The notes under the pieces: generated by a model
The model's database searches: none
What the model was told of the DNA's origin: nothing
Seen by the model: only the letters and a program-made list of their open reading frames with translations
In this document: piece after piece, positions 24,546-33,131 of the stretch
Numbering within the stretch: position 1 is the first letter of the stretch
Layout of the letters: each line of letters starts with the position of its first letter
Assembly: GCA_023387815.1 (NCBI GenBank)
Contig: JAEWHK010000077.1
Coordinates: 7,504-71,503, forward strand
From: Pseudomonadota bacterium
GTDB lineage: Bacteria; Pseudomonadota; Gammaproteobacteria; Burkholderiales; Burkholderiaceae_B
DNA length: 64,000 nt
Direction: 5' to 3'
Made by a program: the position numbers and the translations under genes

Positions 24546-25712
24546 TCAGAAGCGGTGACGCAGACCGACCAGAGCCTGAGTTGATTTGAGGTCGTAGCGT
24601 GCCTCAACATTTGGGAATACTGCTTTTGCTTTGCCGAAAGAAAGTGAAGCATATGCAGTGGTCCGTTTGGACAGATCTTGTGTATAGCCTACACTGAAGA
24701 TTTTAGCTTTACGTTTAAATCCAAAATCGCTGCCCAGATAGATATCCTTGGCTTTGACGCCTTGATAGGAGAACATCAGCTTTCCAGTCTCGGCAACAGG
24801 AACGCTCAGACCAAACGCCCAGGCTTTTTGGCGATATTTGCCAGCGTCCAGCACAAGCACGTCATCCGATAGTTTGAGATTTGAAATCAAACCATATTCG
24901 TAGCTCGTATTGAGGACATTGTAGCCCTTGACTTCACCGTACAAACCGTAGAGTTTGACAACTTCGAAATCATAAGAAGTGCCGATGTTCCAGGATTTGC
25001 TGGAATAGGTAGTGGTTGTATCGATGGTCCGACGATCAACGCGGAAGCGGTCAAAAGACGCGGCGATTGCGAATGGACCTGTTTCAAATTTCAGACCAGC
25101 GCTGAACACGTTATCAGCATTTCTGTCGTCTGCTGTCGTTTTCCCGTCTAATGATTTTTTATCATGGCTGCGGTTACCGCCATAGGCAAGACCAAACTGG
25201 AAGCCGGACCATTCGGGTGACAGGTATTTGACTGAGGCATCAATTTTGTAACCCAGACTGTCGCCAAATGCGCTGTTTGCGCTGGCCTGGTCGAGAGCAG
25301 TGCCAAAGGCGTCAAAGTCACCCATAAAATCGTCGGCCACGTTATCCTGACGACCAATAGTGAGGGTACCCCAATCGTCACCCTTCAGACCGATCACTGC
25401 CTGACGACCAAACAAACGACCGCCTTGTGCAGACTGACCTGTACCCAGGCTGAAACCGCTTTCAAGTTTGAAAATGACGGCGGTACCATTGCCCAGATCT
25501 TCGGTGCCTTTCAGACCCCAGCGGCTACCGGACAGGTTGTTATCCTTGATGCCGGATTCGCTCTTGGTAAGTTCCTCATTACCTGCCCGAACTTTCGTGC
25601 TTTTGTATTGCACACCACCGTCCGCGATTCCATAGAGCTGGACAGCTGTTTCGGCCTGGGCAACGCCAGTTACCGCGCCAAGCAGCACAATTGATTGCAG
25701 TGCCTTTTTCAT
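24546..25712 (-). CDS. Gram-negative porin (Bordetella/Neisseria type)
   Basis: The 388-residue protein has a signal peptide MKKALQSIVLLGAVTGVAQA and a mature part opening ETAVQLYGIADGGVQY, the start of trimeric 16-strand general porins of Betaproteobacteria. GTEDLGNGTAVIFKLESGF and GRQAVIGLKGDDWGTLTIGRQ form the first strands, and the protein ends LVGLRHRF with the C-terminal phenylalanine needed for outer-membrane insertion. The ATG at 25712 has GGAG upstream; an ATG 21 bp earlier is less likely. A related porin lies next to it in the same direction. It allows diffusion of small solutes through the outer membrane. Confidence 0.94.
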   Translation of the reverse strand: MKKALQSIVLLGAVTGVAQAETAVQLYGIADGGVQYKSTKVRAGNEELTKSESGIKDNNLSGSRWGLKGTEDLGNGTAVIFKLESGFSLGTGQSAQGGRLFGRQAVIGLKGDDWGTLTIGRQDNVADDFMGDFDAFGTALDQASANSAFGDSLGYKIDASVKYLSPEWSGFQFGLAYGGNRSHDKKSLDGKTTADDRNADNVFSAGLKFETGPFAIAASFDRFRVDRRTIDTTTTYSSKSWNIGTSYDFEVVKLYGLYGEVKGYNVLNTSYEYGLISNLKLSDDVLVLDAGKYRQKAWAFGLSVPVAETGKLMFSYQGVKAKDIYLGSDFGFKRKAKIFSVGYTQDLSKRTTAYASLSFGKAKAVFPNVEARYDLKSTQALVGLRHRF

Positions 25713-26165
25713 GTTGTTTACTCCAAAATACAAATATCATTCCGGCGAGCCGGATTACTTCATCACCTTTGGGCCAGCGGTTTGGAACCGGCCTGTGCTG
25801 CCGGATTTCTCCGGTAGCCAGCCTGCATGTATCCTGACGAAATTTGATAAAATCCAGCGCAGGACGCATGCTGGCAAGCCACTACATGCGAGCCCGCTTG
25901 TCTTTTCAAATCAAAGGCTTACGGAAGCAGCTTGAGAAGTATTGTATTTTTGAGGACCAACACGCCGCCTTGATCCATGCAAAGGAAAAATACGGAATTT
26001 GTGGTATATGGATTCCCCTGAAATCGACGCGTCTGCGATCATTTCTCCAAAGAGAGGCACGTCATCAGGGGCAGGAAAGGCAAAAAGTCAGGACAAAAGA
26101 AAATGCCGGTTTGGTGTCGCTTTTTTGCACCAAACCGGCATTTTTACAACGTTTTATCGGGTCAT
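25713..26165. other. 453-bp gap between the two porin genes
   Basis: It holds the leader of the left porin gene, with a small TCCGGC-GA-GCCGGA hairpin about 30 nt before the ATG, and the terminator of the right porin (listed separately). No gene is supported. Confidence 0.5.
26100..26146 (-). terminator. Strong intrinsic terminator of the right porin gene
   Basis: AATGCCGGTTTGGTG and CACCAAACCGGCATT form a 15-bp perfect stem with an 11-nt loop, flanked by A and T runs. It starts 20 bp after the stop of the 26166-27338 gene. Confidence 0.9.
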
Positions 26166-27338
26166 TCAGAAGCGGTGTTGTATTCCCGCAGCAATCAGTG
26201 TGGATTTCAGTTTTACTTTATCATCCAGCGCATCAAAGCGAACGCTACCGCTCCCGTAAGAAGCAACAGCGTACACCGTGGTGCGTTTGGACAGATCCTG
26301 GCTGTAACCCAAACTACCTATATGCAGGCTACCGCGGGCACTATCGAGCACGTCAGGATTCTTGACGCGATTACCCTGATAGGAAAGCATGACTTTTCCG
26401 GCATCGCCGACGGGAATTGTCAGTCCACCCATCCATGCCTGCTGACGGTACCCCTTCGTACTGCTCAACGTATCCGGAAAACCATAGTCCACAAGCGCGC
26501 TGTCCAATGTATACATCAGCCCTGAAGACAGACCGGTAGACGGCAGTGCGCCTCGTGTCTGACCATACATCAGATGAGCCTTGACGACGCTGAAGTCATA
26601 GGCAAGACCGACATTCCACATATGCGTCGTGGTCTTCTCATGATCGTCACCCAGGGTGACATCAGTCCGGAATCGGTCATAGGTAGCTGCGGCAGACAGC
26701 GGACCATTGTTGTACGCCAGGCCGGCGGTAATCCAGTTGGACGTATCCCTGTCTACAACGCTGCCGCTTGCATCATGGTATTCCGTTTTCTGATTGCGTC
26801 CGGCAAAGCCTGCACCGAACTGAAAGCCGTCCCAGGAGGGGCTCAGATACTTGATCGTATCTGACATATTGGCAGATACGGAATCGCCAAACGCTCCTCC
26901 TGTCACACCTGCCTGCCCAAAATTGGTGGCAAACGGGTCAATTGGCGACAGTATGTCATCTGCAATATTGTATTGACGCCCCAGAGTGAGCGTTCCCCAG
27001 TCTGCGCCCGTCAGGCCCACCAGGGCACGGCGGTCAAACAGAGTACCTTCAGATAGCTGACGGCCCGTACCCAGTTTGAAACCGCTTTCCAGCTGGAAGA
27101 TAGCACTTGTTCCATTACCCAGATCTTCGGTACCTTTCAGACCCCAGTTATTGGTACCGCCCACCCCATCGACCACGCCAATGTCACGCGTCCTGACCCA
27201 GGAGTCACCATAGCCGACCTTGGTTTGGGAATAACCGATGCCCGCGTCAACCAGACCATATAACTGGACCGACGTTTCTGCGTGCGCCACGCCTGCGAAA
27301 GCCGTCATTAACGCTAACGAGAACAGACTCTTTTGCAT
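26166..27338 (-). CDS. Gram-negative porin, second copy
   Basis: The 390-residue porin has a signal peptide of about 20 residues ending in VAHA and a mature start ETSVQLYGLVDAGIGYSQ. It shares GTEDLGNGTSAIFQLESGFKLGTGR, the strand pattern and the terminal residues HRF with the neighbouring porin, so the pair looks like an old tandem duplication with much divergence in the loops. Two ATGs compete: the one at 27338 is 8 nt from AGGAG, the one at 27344 only 2 nt, so 27338 is preferred. A strong terminator separates the genes, so they are probably expressed separately. Confidence 0.93.
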   Translation of the reverse strand: MQKSLFSLALMTAFAGVAHAETSVQLYGLVDAGIGYSQTKVGYGDSWVRTRDIGVVDGVGGTNNWGLKGTEDLGNGTSAIFQLESGFKLGTGRQLSEGTLFDRRALVGLTGADWGTLTLGRQYNIADDILSPIDPFATNFGQAGVTGGAFGDSVSANMSDTIKYLSPSWDGFQFGAGFAGRNQKTEYHDASGSVVDRDTSNWITAGLAYNNGPLSAAATYDRFRTDVTLGDDHEKTTTHMWNVGLAYDFSVVKAHLMYGQTRGALPSTGLSSGLMYTLDSALVDYGFPDTLSSTKGYRQQAWMGGLTIPVGDAGKVMLSYQGNRVKNPDVLDSARGSLHIGSLGYSQDLSKRTTVYAVASYGSGSVRFDALDDKVKLKSTLIAAGIQHRF

Positions 27339-27652
27339 ATTCATTTCTCCTGTTACACACGAGTTGTCCGGTCCCGCCGGATCAACATCGCCTTGTTAAA
27401 TACCTGAACCCGATATACAGCGGCTGCTGCGTCAGAAACACAGGAAACCGGTGGTACCACTGGTATCAAGCAAATAACGTGCCGGGATTCAATGCAAGAG
27501 ATATGGCTGATCACGAACGCAGCCGCGCAAAGATGGTGCGAAATCCGCACCATTGCAAAGCGCATTCGTCAGCCATGTGCCACCGCGCATCATTCGGACG
27601 CAGTGGTTATGGCAAATGTGATAGATGATAAAGATGAGATGGGTAACAAAAA
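27339..27652. other. Gap of 314 bp upstream of the second porin
   Basis: It contains the porin leader with its AGGAG. I see no gene and no clear promoter or repeat. Confidence 0.4.
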
Positions 27653-27970
27653 TCAGGCGCTGGCTTTATGCAGCATGCAATAATCGTAAGCCTCTTCACC
27701 GAGGCCGGTTTTGTTCACATCACTCTCATAAGCCGCGTCAATTGCGTACTGGAACATCGGGTCACTGCTGTCCTTGCCCAGTTTGGCTTTATCCCCTTCT
27801 TTGTCATTGTGTCCGTTCTTGCGGGCTTCCAGCGTTGACGCTGCCAGTTCCTGAACACGTTTGCAAACCGATGAGGCATGCTGATGTTCCGGCTTGACGG
27901 AATCTGCGGCATAAGTTTGCACAGAGGCAATTGCAAACAGCGCAGCAAGGACATAAATCGTTTTTTTCAT
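27653..27970 (-). CDS. Small exported protein of unknown function
   Basis: The 105-residue protein has a clear signal peptide (MKKTIYVLAALFAIASVQTYA, cut about residue 21). The mature part of about 84 residues is helical and charged and contains exactly two cysteines (in SSVCKRVQEL and DYCMLHK), which could form one disulfide in the periplasm. It carries a run of Lys, Asp and Gly in the middle. I do not recognise the family. AGGAG lies before the ATG. It is separate from the porin gene downstream and divergent from the enolase-type enzyme gene. Confidence 0.75.
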   Translation of the reverse strand: MKKTIYVLAALFAIASVQTYAADSVKPEHQHASSVCKRVQELAASTLEARKNGHNDKEGDKAKLGKDSSDPMFQYAIDAAYESDVNKTGLGEEAYDYCMLHKASA

Positions 27971-28045
27971 TCGAATCTCCTTTTGCAGTAGACGGAATAG
28001 GCAGCATACTCCAATTTGCGAGGGCTCATGTTTCGCTTCGACATA

Positions 28046-28132
28046 TTTAGGTTTCCGAAGTTACGCAGACGAAGTCGATTAAGATACTGAACATGGCAGG
28101 CAAGAATCACGCTTCAATTTCGCATACCTAAA
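28046..28132. promoter_or_regulatory. Distant inverted arms in a divergent gap
   Basis: TTTAGGT (28046-28052) and ACCTAAA (28126-28132) are perfect inverted arms about 73 nt apart between two divergent genes; the second arm ends 4 bp before the ATG of the enolase-type gene. They could be operator half-sites. Weak evidence. Confidence 0.25.
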
Positions 28133-28136
28133 CATC

Positions 28137-29297
28137 ATGAGCAAAATCGAATCCATTCAGGCAGTTCCCTTTAATGTTTCAGACAAAACAAACTGGTTTT
28201 ATCTGTCGGTCCGGACCAGCGATGGCATACAGGCCTGGGGAGAAGCATCCCTGAATGGCTGGGAGACAGCTCTGATCACAGCAAGCCGTATACATGGCGA
28301 TCCGTTAATCGGACTGAGCGTGCAGGATGCCCTGTCCATGTTGCGCACTTCCCCCAATATGCCCGGCGGACTGGTGTCCAATGCAGTATTGAGTGCATTG
28401 AGCCAGGCATTGTGGACATTGCAGGCAATCGAAGAATCGATTCCTTTGCATGCAGCACTGGCTCCATTGCAAAGGAAGGCCATTGCCGCGTATGCGAACA
28501 TCAATCGTGCAACGACTGCACGAACACCGCAGGGATTTGCAGAAACCGCAAGACGCGCGGCCGCCGCCGGATTTACTGCCTTCAAGGCAGTACCGTTTGA
28601 CGGCGTAACGCCGTCGCTGTGCGCAGCCAAAGAGGCAGAGGCACAGATCAGGCATGGCATTGATTGCCTTTTCGCCATTCGCGAGGCTGTGGGTCCCGAA
28701 GCGCGTCTGATGGTGGACTGCCACTGGCGCTTTGATGAAGCGACCGCGATCGACGTATTGCGACAGCTGGAGTCGGTTGGTCTGCACTGGTTCGAATGCC
28801 CGATGGCCGAAACGTATGCAAACTGGGAAGCACTGCGACGAATCAAGGAATGCGCAAACGAACAGGATGTCCTTGTCGCCGCTGCGGAAACGCAGGTCGG
28901 CGTTGCCGCATTTGAAATGCAGATCAGGGAAAAACTGCTGGACGTTGTGATGCCGGATATCAAATATTGCGGCGGCCCGGCCAGCATGCTGGCTATTGCC
29001 GAGATGGCGGCGGCCAACGATATTCTGTTTGCACCACACAACCCGACAGGCCCCGTATGCACGGTAGCGTCATTACACGTGGCATGTGTTGCAAGCAAAG
29101 CGCATATGCTGGAAATGCAATTTGATGAAAGCCCGCTCTATGATGCACTGACGGGTGGCAAGCACCCTCCATTGAATAACGGAAAATACCATGTGCCCAA
29201 TACCAGCGGCCTTGGTATCGAGTTGGACACTGAGTTGCTGCATCGTCATCCGCTTAAACCCGTTGCTTTCGGTATAGAGACGCTGCTGGCAAATTAA
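28137..29297 (+). CDS. Mandelate racemase/muconate lactonizing enzyme family (enolase superfamily)
   Basis: The 386-residue protein has the capping domain (1-125) and the barrel of the enolase superfamily. The base lysine is in GFTAFK150, the metal ligands are D194 (in VDCHWRF), E220 (in WFECP) and E251 (in AAAETQVG), and H301 in FAPHNPTGP is the likely second acid/base. This set resembles acid-sugar dehydratases of the galactonate/arabinonate type more than true mandelate racemase. It probably dehydrates or epimerises an acid sugar in the cytoplasm. It converges with a Bug gene 86 bp away across a 13-nt tandem repeat, so it may use an acid imported with that protein. Confidence 0.88.
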   Translation: MSKIESIQAVPFNVSDKTNWFYLSVRTSDGIQAWGEASLNGWETALITASRIHGDPLIGLSVQDALSMLRTSPNMPGGLVSNAVLSALSQALWTLQAIEESIPLHAALAPLQRKAIAAYANINRATTARTPQGFAETARRAAAAGFTAFKAVPFDGVTPSLCAAKEAEAQIRHGIDCLFAIREAVGPEARLMVDCHWRFDEATAIDVLRQLESVGLHWFECPMAETYANWEALRRIKECANEQDVLVAAAETQVGVAAFEMQIREKLLDVVMPDIKYCGGPASMLAIAEMAAANDILFAPHNPTGPVCTVASLHVACVASKAHMLEMQFDESPLYDALTGGKHPPLNNGKYHVPNTSGLGIELDTELLHRHPLKPVAFGIETLLAN

Positions 29298-29324
29298 CAG
29301 CGTAAGCACGCCGACGACGACAAT

Positions 29325-29389
29325 AGAGGTCTTAATCAGAGTTCTTAGTCAAAGGCCTTTATCAAAGTACTTGAGCAAAGACCTTAATC
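29325..29389. repeat. Five degenerate 13-nt tandem repeats
   Basis: Five consecutive units of 13 nt begin at 29325, 29338, 29351, 29364 and 29377, each following the pattern A-R-A-G-N-N-C-T-T-N-N-T-C with substitutions (unit four ends in GC). The array fills the gap between two convergent genes and its last six bases cover the stop of the Bug gene. Confidence 0.7.
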
Positions 29390-30340
29390 TGCCTTGATAT
29401 TTTTTTCTTTGGCCAGTTTCTTCCAGCGACTCACATCATTCCGGATGCGTTCAGCAAATGCTTCAGGAGAGCCTGCTGCAGCCGGGCAGCTTACTGCGTT
29501 CAGACGTGCTTGTATCTCAGGCGATGCCAGTGCCTTGTTGATTTCCGTATTGACGCGCGTCACGATCTCCTGCGGTGTCCCGGCAGGCGCCAGAACCCCA
29601 AACCAGGCAACGGTTTCAAAACCTGGATATGTTTCTGCCAGCGTTGGTACGTCTGGCAATTCCGGAACACGCTCTTTGGTGGTCACGGCCAGCGCCTTCG
29701 CCTTGCCGCCCTTGATCTGACTCAGCCACGGAGGCAGATTACCGATCATGGTAACCACTTCATTTGAAATAACGGCCTGAACCGCAGGCGTTGCGCCTCG
29801 GTAAGGAATATGCACCAAATTGACATTCGCCAGACTTTTGAAGAGTTCTGCCGACAAATGAGCCGAACTGCCGATGCCGCCAGATGAATAGTTCAGCGAA
29901 GTCTTGCTGTTCTTCACATAGTCAACAAACTCTTTCACGTTATTGACGGGCAGATCACTACTGACCGCCAGCACATTTGCCGTTGTACAGATCAGACCAA
30001 CAGGCTGAAAGCTTTTGACAACGTCATAGCGCAGTTTGCTGTAGATTGCAGCATTGATACCATGGGAGCCCGCTGTGCCCACAACCATGGTATACCCATC
30101 GGGCTTGGCATTGGCCACAGCTTCGGAACCAATCACGCCGCCGGCACCGGGTTTGTTCTGAACCACAATCGTCTGGCCCAAGGCAGTACCTACCTTATCG
30201 GCAAGCAGGCGACCAACGGAATCCGCTCCGTCTCCGGGTGGACTGGGAATCACCCAGGTGATGGGTTTCTCAGGGTACGCTGCAACTGCAGGTCCGGAAA
30301 GTAAAGCCAGTGCCAGCAACAAGGGGGTGCGTTTCAACAT
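29384..30340 (-). CDS. Bug-type substrate-binding protein
   Basis: The 318-residue protein has a short signal peptide (MLKRTPLLLALALLSGPAVA) and the Bug start AYPEKPITWVIPSPPGDGAD, followed by QNKPGAGGVIGSEAV and KPDGYTMVVGTAG. The start at 30340 has CAGGAG upstream; an in-frame extension of 40 residues is rejected because it would hide the signal peptide. It is a periplasmic carboxylate binder without an adjacent permease. The convergent neighbour is an acid-sugar-type enolase-superfamily enzyme. Confidence 0.93.
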   Translation of the reverse strand: MLKRTPLLLALALLSGPAVAAYPEKPITWVIPSPPGDGADSVGRLLADKVGTALGQTIVVQNKPGAGGVIGSEAVANAKPDGYTMVVGTAGSHGINAAIYSKLRYDVVKSFQPVGLICTTANVLAVSSDLPVNNVKEFVDYVKNSKTSLNYSSGGIGSSAHLSAELFKSLANVNLVHIPYRGATPAVQAVISNEVVTMIGNLPPWLSQIKGGKAKALAVTTKERVPELPDVPTLAETYPGFETVAWFGVLAPAGTPQEIVTRVNTEINKALASPEIQARLNAVSCPAAAGSPEAFAERIRNDVSRWKKLAKEKNIKAD

Positions 30341-30645
30341 GGATCTCCTGAAAAGGGCCAGTATATTGAGGCATCGGATCAGGCAGAAGTATTTTCTGTT
30401 CAGATCGATATTGCCGTTAAGTATAACAACTGTCATTCGCATCGGCTTCCGCAATATCACACGCTCCCCGCTTTTCGGCGGAATTTGCTATCTGATTTGA
30501 GAGCTCCAATTCAAAAAAGCTTGCATTATCTCAAGGTTATTTTTTGCCCTTCGTTGAATACTGACATCGGCCCGCAAACACCGCTTGCCTGCTCAAGCGC
30601 CTGACCGGGAATTTCCTTAAACAAATCGATGGATGAATTGAACCC
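30341..30645. other. Divergent 305-bp gap, Bug gene / lipoprotein
   Basis: No gene or strong promoter consensus is seen. The right half is AT-rich and probably carries the lipoprotein promoter. Confidence 0.35.
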
Positions 30646-31212
30646 ATGAAGCTTTGCCGTTTTGCTTTGTCGCTGGCATGTACCGTTTTACTCAGCGCAT
30701 GCCAAAGCACCACTATAGTGAGTACTGAGAATTACAACCCACAGACACAGGCGCGTATTCGACTCTATGGTCAAAACCAGAAGCCTTCCCTTCTGGAATA
30801 TGTCCACAATAATGAGAAGGTTAAACAGAATGTGGGCGGATTACTGTCAGATGCATTCTCGTCGTTCGTTGGCGGAACTAAAAATATCAGCCTGGGCATG
30901 CCAAAAACAGATTGGATGAACGACATGCACGACCATGATGGTATTTTGTCGAAGGTATTCTATCGGGAGTTTTACATTCCAGCAGGCATACCGATACACG
31001 TACATAATGCTTATATTGGTCTGGGTGGGAGTTACTCGGATGGAAAATCGGTAATATCCCATTATGAAAAGTCATGCAGAAGCCGTACTGTCACCTTCAC
31101 TGCTCAGCCAGGAAGAGACTATGAAGTGGTGCCCATAGTGCCGATAAACAGCAGCGAATTTTGCGCAGTCGAGGTACGGGATATCACATCCGGGAAGTCT
31201 GAGACACTTTAA
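30646..31212 (+). CDS. Hypothetical outer-membrane or periplasmic lipoprotein
   Basis: The 188-residue protein has a type II signal peptide with the lipobox LSAC (cysteine at residue 19). The mature part starts QSTTIVSTENYNPQTQARIRLYGQN, which resembles small lipoproteins that present a beta-sandwich. It has two further cysteines near the C-terminus (YEKSCRS and SEFCAVE), consistent with one disulfide. Asp and Ser dominate residues 90-105. The residue after the lipid cysteine is not Asp, so outer-membrane sorting is expected. I do not recognise a function. It ends in two closely spaced in-frame stops. Confidence 0.7.
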   Translation: MKLCRFALSLACTVLLSACQSTTIVSTENYNPQTQARIRLYGQNQKPSLLEYVHNNEKVKQNVGGLLSDAFSSFVGGTKNISLGMPKTDWMNDMHDHDGILSKVFYREFYIPAGIPIHVHNAYIGLGGSYSDGKSVISHYEKSCRSRTVTFTAQPGRDYEVVPIVPINSSEFCAVEVRDITSGKSETL

Positions 31213-31593
31213 CCATAAGCGGCTCTATATCGTAAACGGGCTCGACATCGTAATCGGGGGGCAACCAGTATTCTTAAACTTGTTTTCCCAAGAACAAGAC
31301 TTACCGGAGGTGATACCGGTGTCCCCAATAGGAGGTAATGCCGATGCCTCGAATAAATTCTCTCTTAGATTCGCCGAGCACACGATCCGCTCTTTGTCGG
31401 CGTGGCGCCACAACCATTCAATGGCAATGACAGTGGGTAAAAACCTGCGTAATTTGTGCGTAGATTATGCGTAGAAAAGTCATGAAAACTTCATGTTTCA
31501 TGACTGATATTTTCTAAAAAGGAGAATTTGAAAATGCTAACTCGTTGATTTTGATGATTATTGATTCTTTTCAATCAACTCGTTTAAAGCATT
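31213..31593. other. 381-bp gap with a short 17-18-nt repeat
   Basis: Directly behind the lipoprotein stop, 31216-31232 and 31233-31250 are two similar units (TAAGCGGCTCTATATCG and TAAACGGGCTCGACATCG), with a shortened third unit beginning TAATCGGG at 31251. Further right are small inverted repeats (CTTGTT/AACAAG near 31275-31300). No gene is supported. Confidence 0.45.
31533..31593 (-). terminator. Interrupted stem-loop behind tRNA-Leu
   Basis: Reading leftwards from the tRNA, AATGCT ... GTTGATT pairs with AATCAAC ... AGCATT with internal mismatches, followed by TTTTC. It may terminate or process the tRNA transcript. Confidence 0.4.
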
Positions 31594-31678
31594 TGGTGCC
31601 CAAGGGGGGACTCGAACCCCCACACCCGAAGGCACATGGACCTGAACCATGCGCGTCTACCAATTCCGCCACCTGGGC
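31594..31678 (-). tRNA. tRNA-Leu(CAG)
   Basis: The 85-nt gene begins GCCCAGG at 31678 and ends with encoded CCA at 31596-31594. The acceptor pairs with CTTGGGC, the D arm is GGCGGAATTGGTAGACGC, the anticodon CAG sits in GGTTCAGGTCC, a long variable arm (GTGCCTTCGGGTGT) marks it as class II, and the T arm is GGGGGTTCGAGTCCCCC. It reads CUG codons. Confidence 0.95.
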
Positions 31679-31726
31679 TTAAACAGAAAACTTGATTCGC
31701 TTTACTGTTTAACAGCTAAGACAGAG

Positions 31727-31732
31727 ATTATA
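31727..31732 (-). promoter_or_regulatory. -10 box of tRNA-Leu
   Basis: On the minus strand a perfect TATAAT lies about 50 nt before the tRNA, with a weak -35 (TGGCAA) 17 nt further up. Confidence 0.5.
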
Positions 31733-31886
31733 TAGAGTTCCTGGAAAGTTTGCCAGTAGTCAGATGGCTTTTTTCGCAAATTCGTCAAAAAAAATTTTTG
31801 ACGTTGCAGAAATGCTTCAGTTCAACTGATCCGCCCGTTTCAAGCATGCCCACCATCCCCTGACGGTCATTCTATGGCATCTGTCA

Positions 31887-31892
31887 TATAAT
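31887..31892 (+). promoter_or_regulatory. -10 candidate of the Bug gene
   Basis: A perfect TATAAT lies 66 bp before the ATG at 31959; no good -35 is found at the usual distance. Confidence 0.35.
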
Positions 31893-31958
31893 TGCCCATC
31901 CATCCCTGGCAAACACTGCTGCCCGGAGTCTTTCCAACTCTATATTCTCAAATCAATT

Positions 31959-32945
31959 ATGCCGCTCTTGAAATCCATACCCCTGGCCAAATGTCTTGTT
32001 GCGTTTGCTCTTGGCGCTGCCCTTGTTCCTGTTGCCTCAGCCGCCGGATTCCCGGAGAAATCCATCCGCCTGTCTGTGGGTTACCCGGCCGGTGGTCTGA
32101 GTGATGTCGTTGCCAGACGCCTGGCTGAAAAGGTCGCTGATGCGCTCAAGGTTCCGGTAGTTGTAGAGAATCGGCCGGGAGCAGGCGGCACCATCAACAT
32201 TGCCGAGGTGGCGCGTGCGAAGCCTGATGGGTACACACTGGCGTTCTCCGCCACCAGTCCCCTGACCCTTACGCCCTACTTTTCCAAGGTGTCATACTCA
32301 CCAGAGAAGGCAGTCACACCGGTGATCGGCGTCATGTACTCACCCGTTGTGCTGCTGGGTACCCAAAGCCTGAATGCAAAAGATTACAATGGGTTTGTTG
32401 ATGCGGCAAAGGCCTCACCAGGCAAAATTCGCTGGGCAACATCCGGCATGGGCACCATCGGTCACATCATGTTCGGCCAGATTTCACACGATTCCGACCT
32501 GGACATGACACTTGTGCCGTACAAAGGCGGCAGCCAGCAAATGAATGACGCTCTGGGCGGTCAGTTCGAAGTGTTTTCAACAAACGTATCTGCAACCGTC
32601 ATTGAAAATATCAAGGCAGGTAAATTGTATGCATTGGCTGTCGGTTCCGATAAGCGACTGGACGGACTGTCGGACGTTCCCACTTTTACGGAAGTCGGGC
32701 AGCCGCGCGCCAATCTGAAATCGAATTTTGGGATTTTTGCGCCGGCCGACACGCCAGCAGATGTCATTGAAACGCTCAATAAGGCGTTTGATGCAGCCCT
32801 GCATGACCAGGCGATCGCAGACAGTCTGATTCAGTCTGGAAATATCCCTACCGGCGGCGCTGCTGAGACGTTCCGCAAGATAGTGGAAGATGAGTCACGT
32901 AACAATCAGGACATTATCAAACAGGCCGGACTGGCAGTGAAATAA
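31959..32945 (+). CDS. Bug-type substrate-binding protein
   Basis: The 328-residue protein has a signal peptide ending in VASA (about residue 28) and the Bug start FPEKSIRLSVGYPAGGLSD, followed by ENRPGAGGTINIAEVARAKPDGY. It is the fourth Bug protein of the window and the only one on the plus strand. It binds a carboxylate in the periplasm. Next to it lie tRNA-Leu and, convergent, a LysE exporter, so no pathway is suggested by context. The ribosome site is weak. Confidence 0.92.
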   Translation: MPLLKSIPLAKCLVAFALGAALVPVASAAGFPEKSIRLSVGYPAGGLSDVVARRLAEKVADALKVPVVVENRPGAGGTINIAEVARAKPDGYTLAFSATSPLTLTPYFSKVSYSPEKAVTPVIGVMYSPVVLLGTQSLNAKDYNGFVDAAKASPGKIRWATSGMGTIGHIMFGQISHDSDLDMTLVPYKGGSQQMNDALGGQFEVFSTNVSATVIENIKAGKLYALAVGSDKRLDGLSDVPTFTEVGQPRANLKSNFGIFAPADTPADVIETLNKAFDAALHDQAIADSLIQSGNIPTGGAAETFRKIVEDESRNNQDIIKQAGLAVK

Positions 32946-33032
32946 AGAGCTGGCGCAGCGACGCTTGGGTACGCGATGCAAATTGTGTACCCGGCTGACT
33001 GAAGTCCGACGTCAGGCTGCCTTGCCTTCAGA

Positions 33033-33112
33033 CATTCACTGCGCGAAAGATTCAATGCGCCAGCCGTTGAATGAGTGAGTTGTTCAATGCGCAAGGCGTT
33101 CAATGCAGCAAG
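33033..33112. repeat. Five degenerate 16-nt tandem repeats
   Basis: Units of 16 nt start at 33033, 33049, 33065, 33081 and 33097. Each contains a core like R-T-T-C-A-A-T-G-C-G (unit three has GTTGAATGAG). The array lies between the stops of two convergent genes (Bug and LysE-type). Confidence 0.7.
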
Positions 33113-33131
33113 AATGCTGAAACCATTGAGT

